Part shown: positions 14,988 through 15,325 of the stretch, one piece after another
How positions within the stretch are numbered: the first letter of the stretch is position 1
How the letters are laid out: each line of letters starts with the position of its first letter
Assembly (NCBI GenBank): GCA_937930275.1
Contig: CALGLM010000302.1
Span: forward strand, 1 to 15,325
From: an uncultured Ignavibacteria bacterium
GTDB taxonomy: Bacteria; Bacteroidota; Ignavibacteria; Ignavibacteriales; Melioribacteraceae
DNA: 15,325 bases
Direction: 5' to 3'
Notes under the pieces: model-generated
Told to the model about the DNA's origin: nothing
Database searches by the model: none
Seen by the model: only the letters and a program-made list of their open reading frames with translations
Program-made: the position numbers and the translations under genes

Positions 14988-15023
14988 ATTTTCAAAACGG
15001 AAAACTGATTTTCAAAATGAAAA
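14988..15023. promoter_or_regulatory. Tandem dyads, possible upstream activator sites
   Basis: ATTTTCAAAA occurs at 14988-14997 and again at 15008-15017, exactly 20 bp apart (about two helical turns). Each copy is part of a dyad: TTTTC-N6-GAAAA (14989-15004) and TTTTCA-AAA-TGAAAA (15009-15023). They lie about 210-240 bp upstream of the sigma-54 promoter, near the range where NtrC-type activators bind. The sequence is AT-rich, so chance is possible. Confidence 0.4.
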
Positions 15024-15024
15024 A

Positions 15025-15325
15025 TTATTCAATTCCGTAATGTTGAAGTTTGCGGTATAATGTTGTTAAACCAATACCGAGCAGTTCGGCAGTTTTTACT
15101 TTGTTTTTATCGGTGGATAAGTATATTGCCGCTATATGCTCTTTTTCGGTCTCTTCAAGCGATATATTTTTACTAATTGATGAAGCAATATTAACAAAAA
15201 GGTCTTCCGGTAAATTGGTTTTATCGATGGTGTTTCCGTCTGCTAATAAAATAGTTCTTTCAATTATATTTTTTAGCTCACGTACATTACCCGGGAAAGA
15301 GTAATTTGTTAAAGCCGAATAAAAG
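15025..15325 (-). CDS. NtrC-family sigma-54 activator, C-terminal end only
   Basis: The last 99 residues of a sigma-54-dependent regulator are present; the gene starts beyond the right edge. The fragment begins in the end of the AAA+ domain, FPGNVRELKNIIERTI (residues 10-25 of the fragment), a form of the WPGNVREL motif. It finishes with a Fis-type helix-turn-helix, EHIAAIYLSTDKNKVKTAEL then LGIGLTTLYRKLQHYGIE. It would bind upstream activator DNA and use ATP to open sigma-54 promoters. It precedes the histidine kinase on the same strand, so it is very probably the partner response regulator, although its receiver domain is not in view. The TAA stop is at 15025-15027. Confidence 0.93.
   Translation of the reverse strand, partial: FYSALTNYSFPGNVRELKNIIERTILLADGNTIDKTNLPEDLFVNIASSISKNISLEETEKEHIAAIYLSTDKNKVKTAELLGIGLTTLYRKLQHYGIE

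Noticed and set aside
15050..15304. Plus-strand 84-codon frame at the right end
   Set aside because: The minus strand of the same DNA encodes an unmistakable sigma-54 activator end with a Fis HTH.

Overview
The window is AT-rich (roughly 30% GC by eye), and every confident gene lies on the minus strand. It therefore reads from the right end (15325) to the left end (1). The low GC, mostly weak ribosome binding sites, a sigma-54 regulator beside a KinB-like kinase, and the style of the cas proteins suggest a low-GC Gram-negative bacterium. Bacteroidota or Ignavibacteriota is my best guess; no rRNA or tRNA is present to confirm it.

Right part (about 10903-15325): a potassium-uptake module. It contains the C-terminal end of an NtrC-type sigma-54 activator (cut by the window edge), a membrane histidine kinase (TM-sensor-TM-HAMP-PAS-HisKA-HATPase) and a KimA-type K+ transporter. 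All eight potassium-site residues I recall from Bacillus KimA are present in the transporter. A near-consensus -24/-12 sigma-54 promoter lies 33 bp before the kinase start. The simplest model is that the regulator activates a kinase-kimA operon.

Middle (10111-10902): a 792-bp region with no gene. It holds two imperfect inverted-repeat structures, one possibly a small mobile-element remnant, and the unidentified promoter of the cas operon.

Left part (36-10110): a complete type I-B CRISPR-Cas operon in the order cas6 - cas8b (with internal cas11b) - cas7 - cas5 - cas3 - cas6b - cas1 - cas2 - cas4. A factor-independent terminator, an AT-rich leader with a perfect 26-bp palindrome, and the first, leader-proximal CRISPR repeat (1-35) follow. 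The array itself continues beyond the left edge. Cas8b, Cas7, Cas5 and Cas11 would form Cascade, Cas3 would degrade the target, Cas1-Cas2-Cas4 would acquire spacers, and one or both Cas6 proteins would cut the precursor crRNA.

The system is recognisable rather than wholly new. The points that deserve a second look are a strong internal ribosome binding site in cas8b that would make a separate 139-residue Cas11b, two unrelated-looking Cas6 proteins in one operon, the cas1-cas2-cas4 order, the leader palindrome, and the sigma-54 promoter linking a two-component system to KimA.
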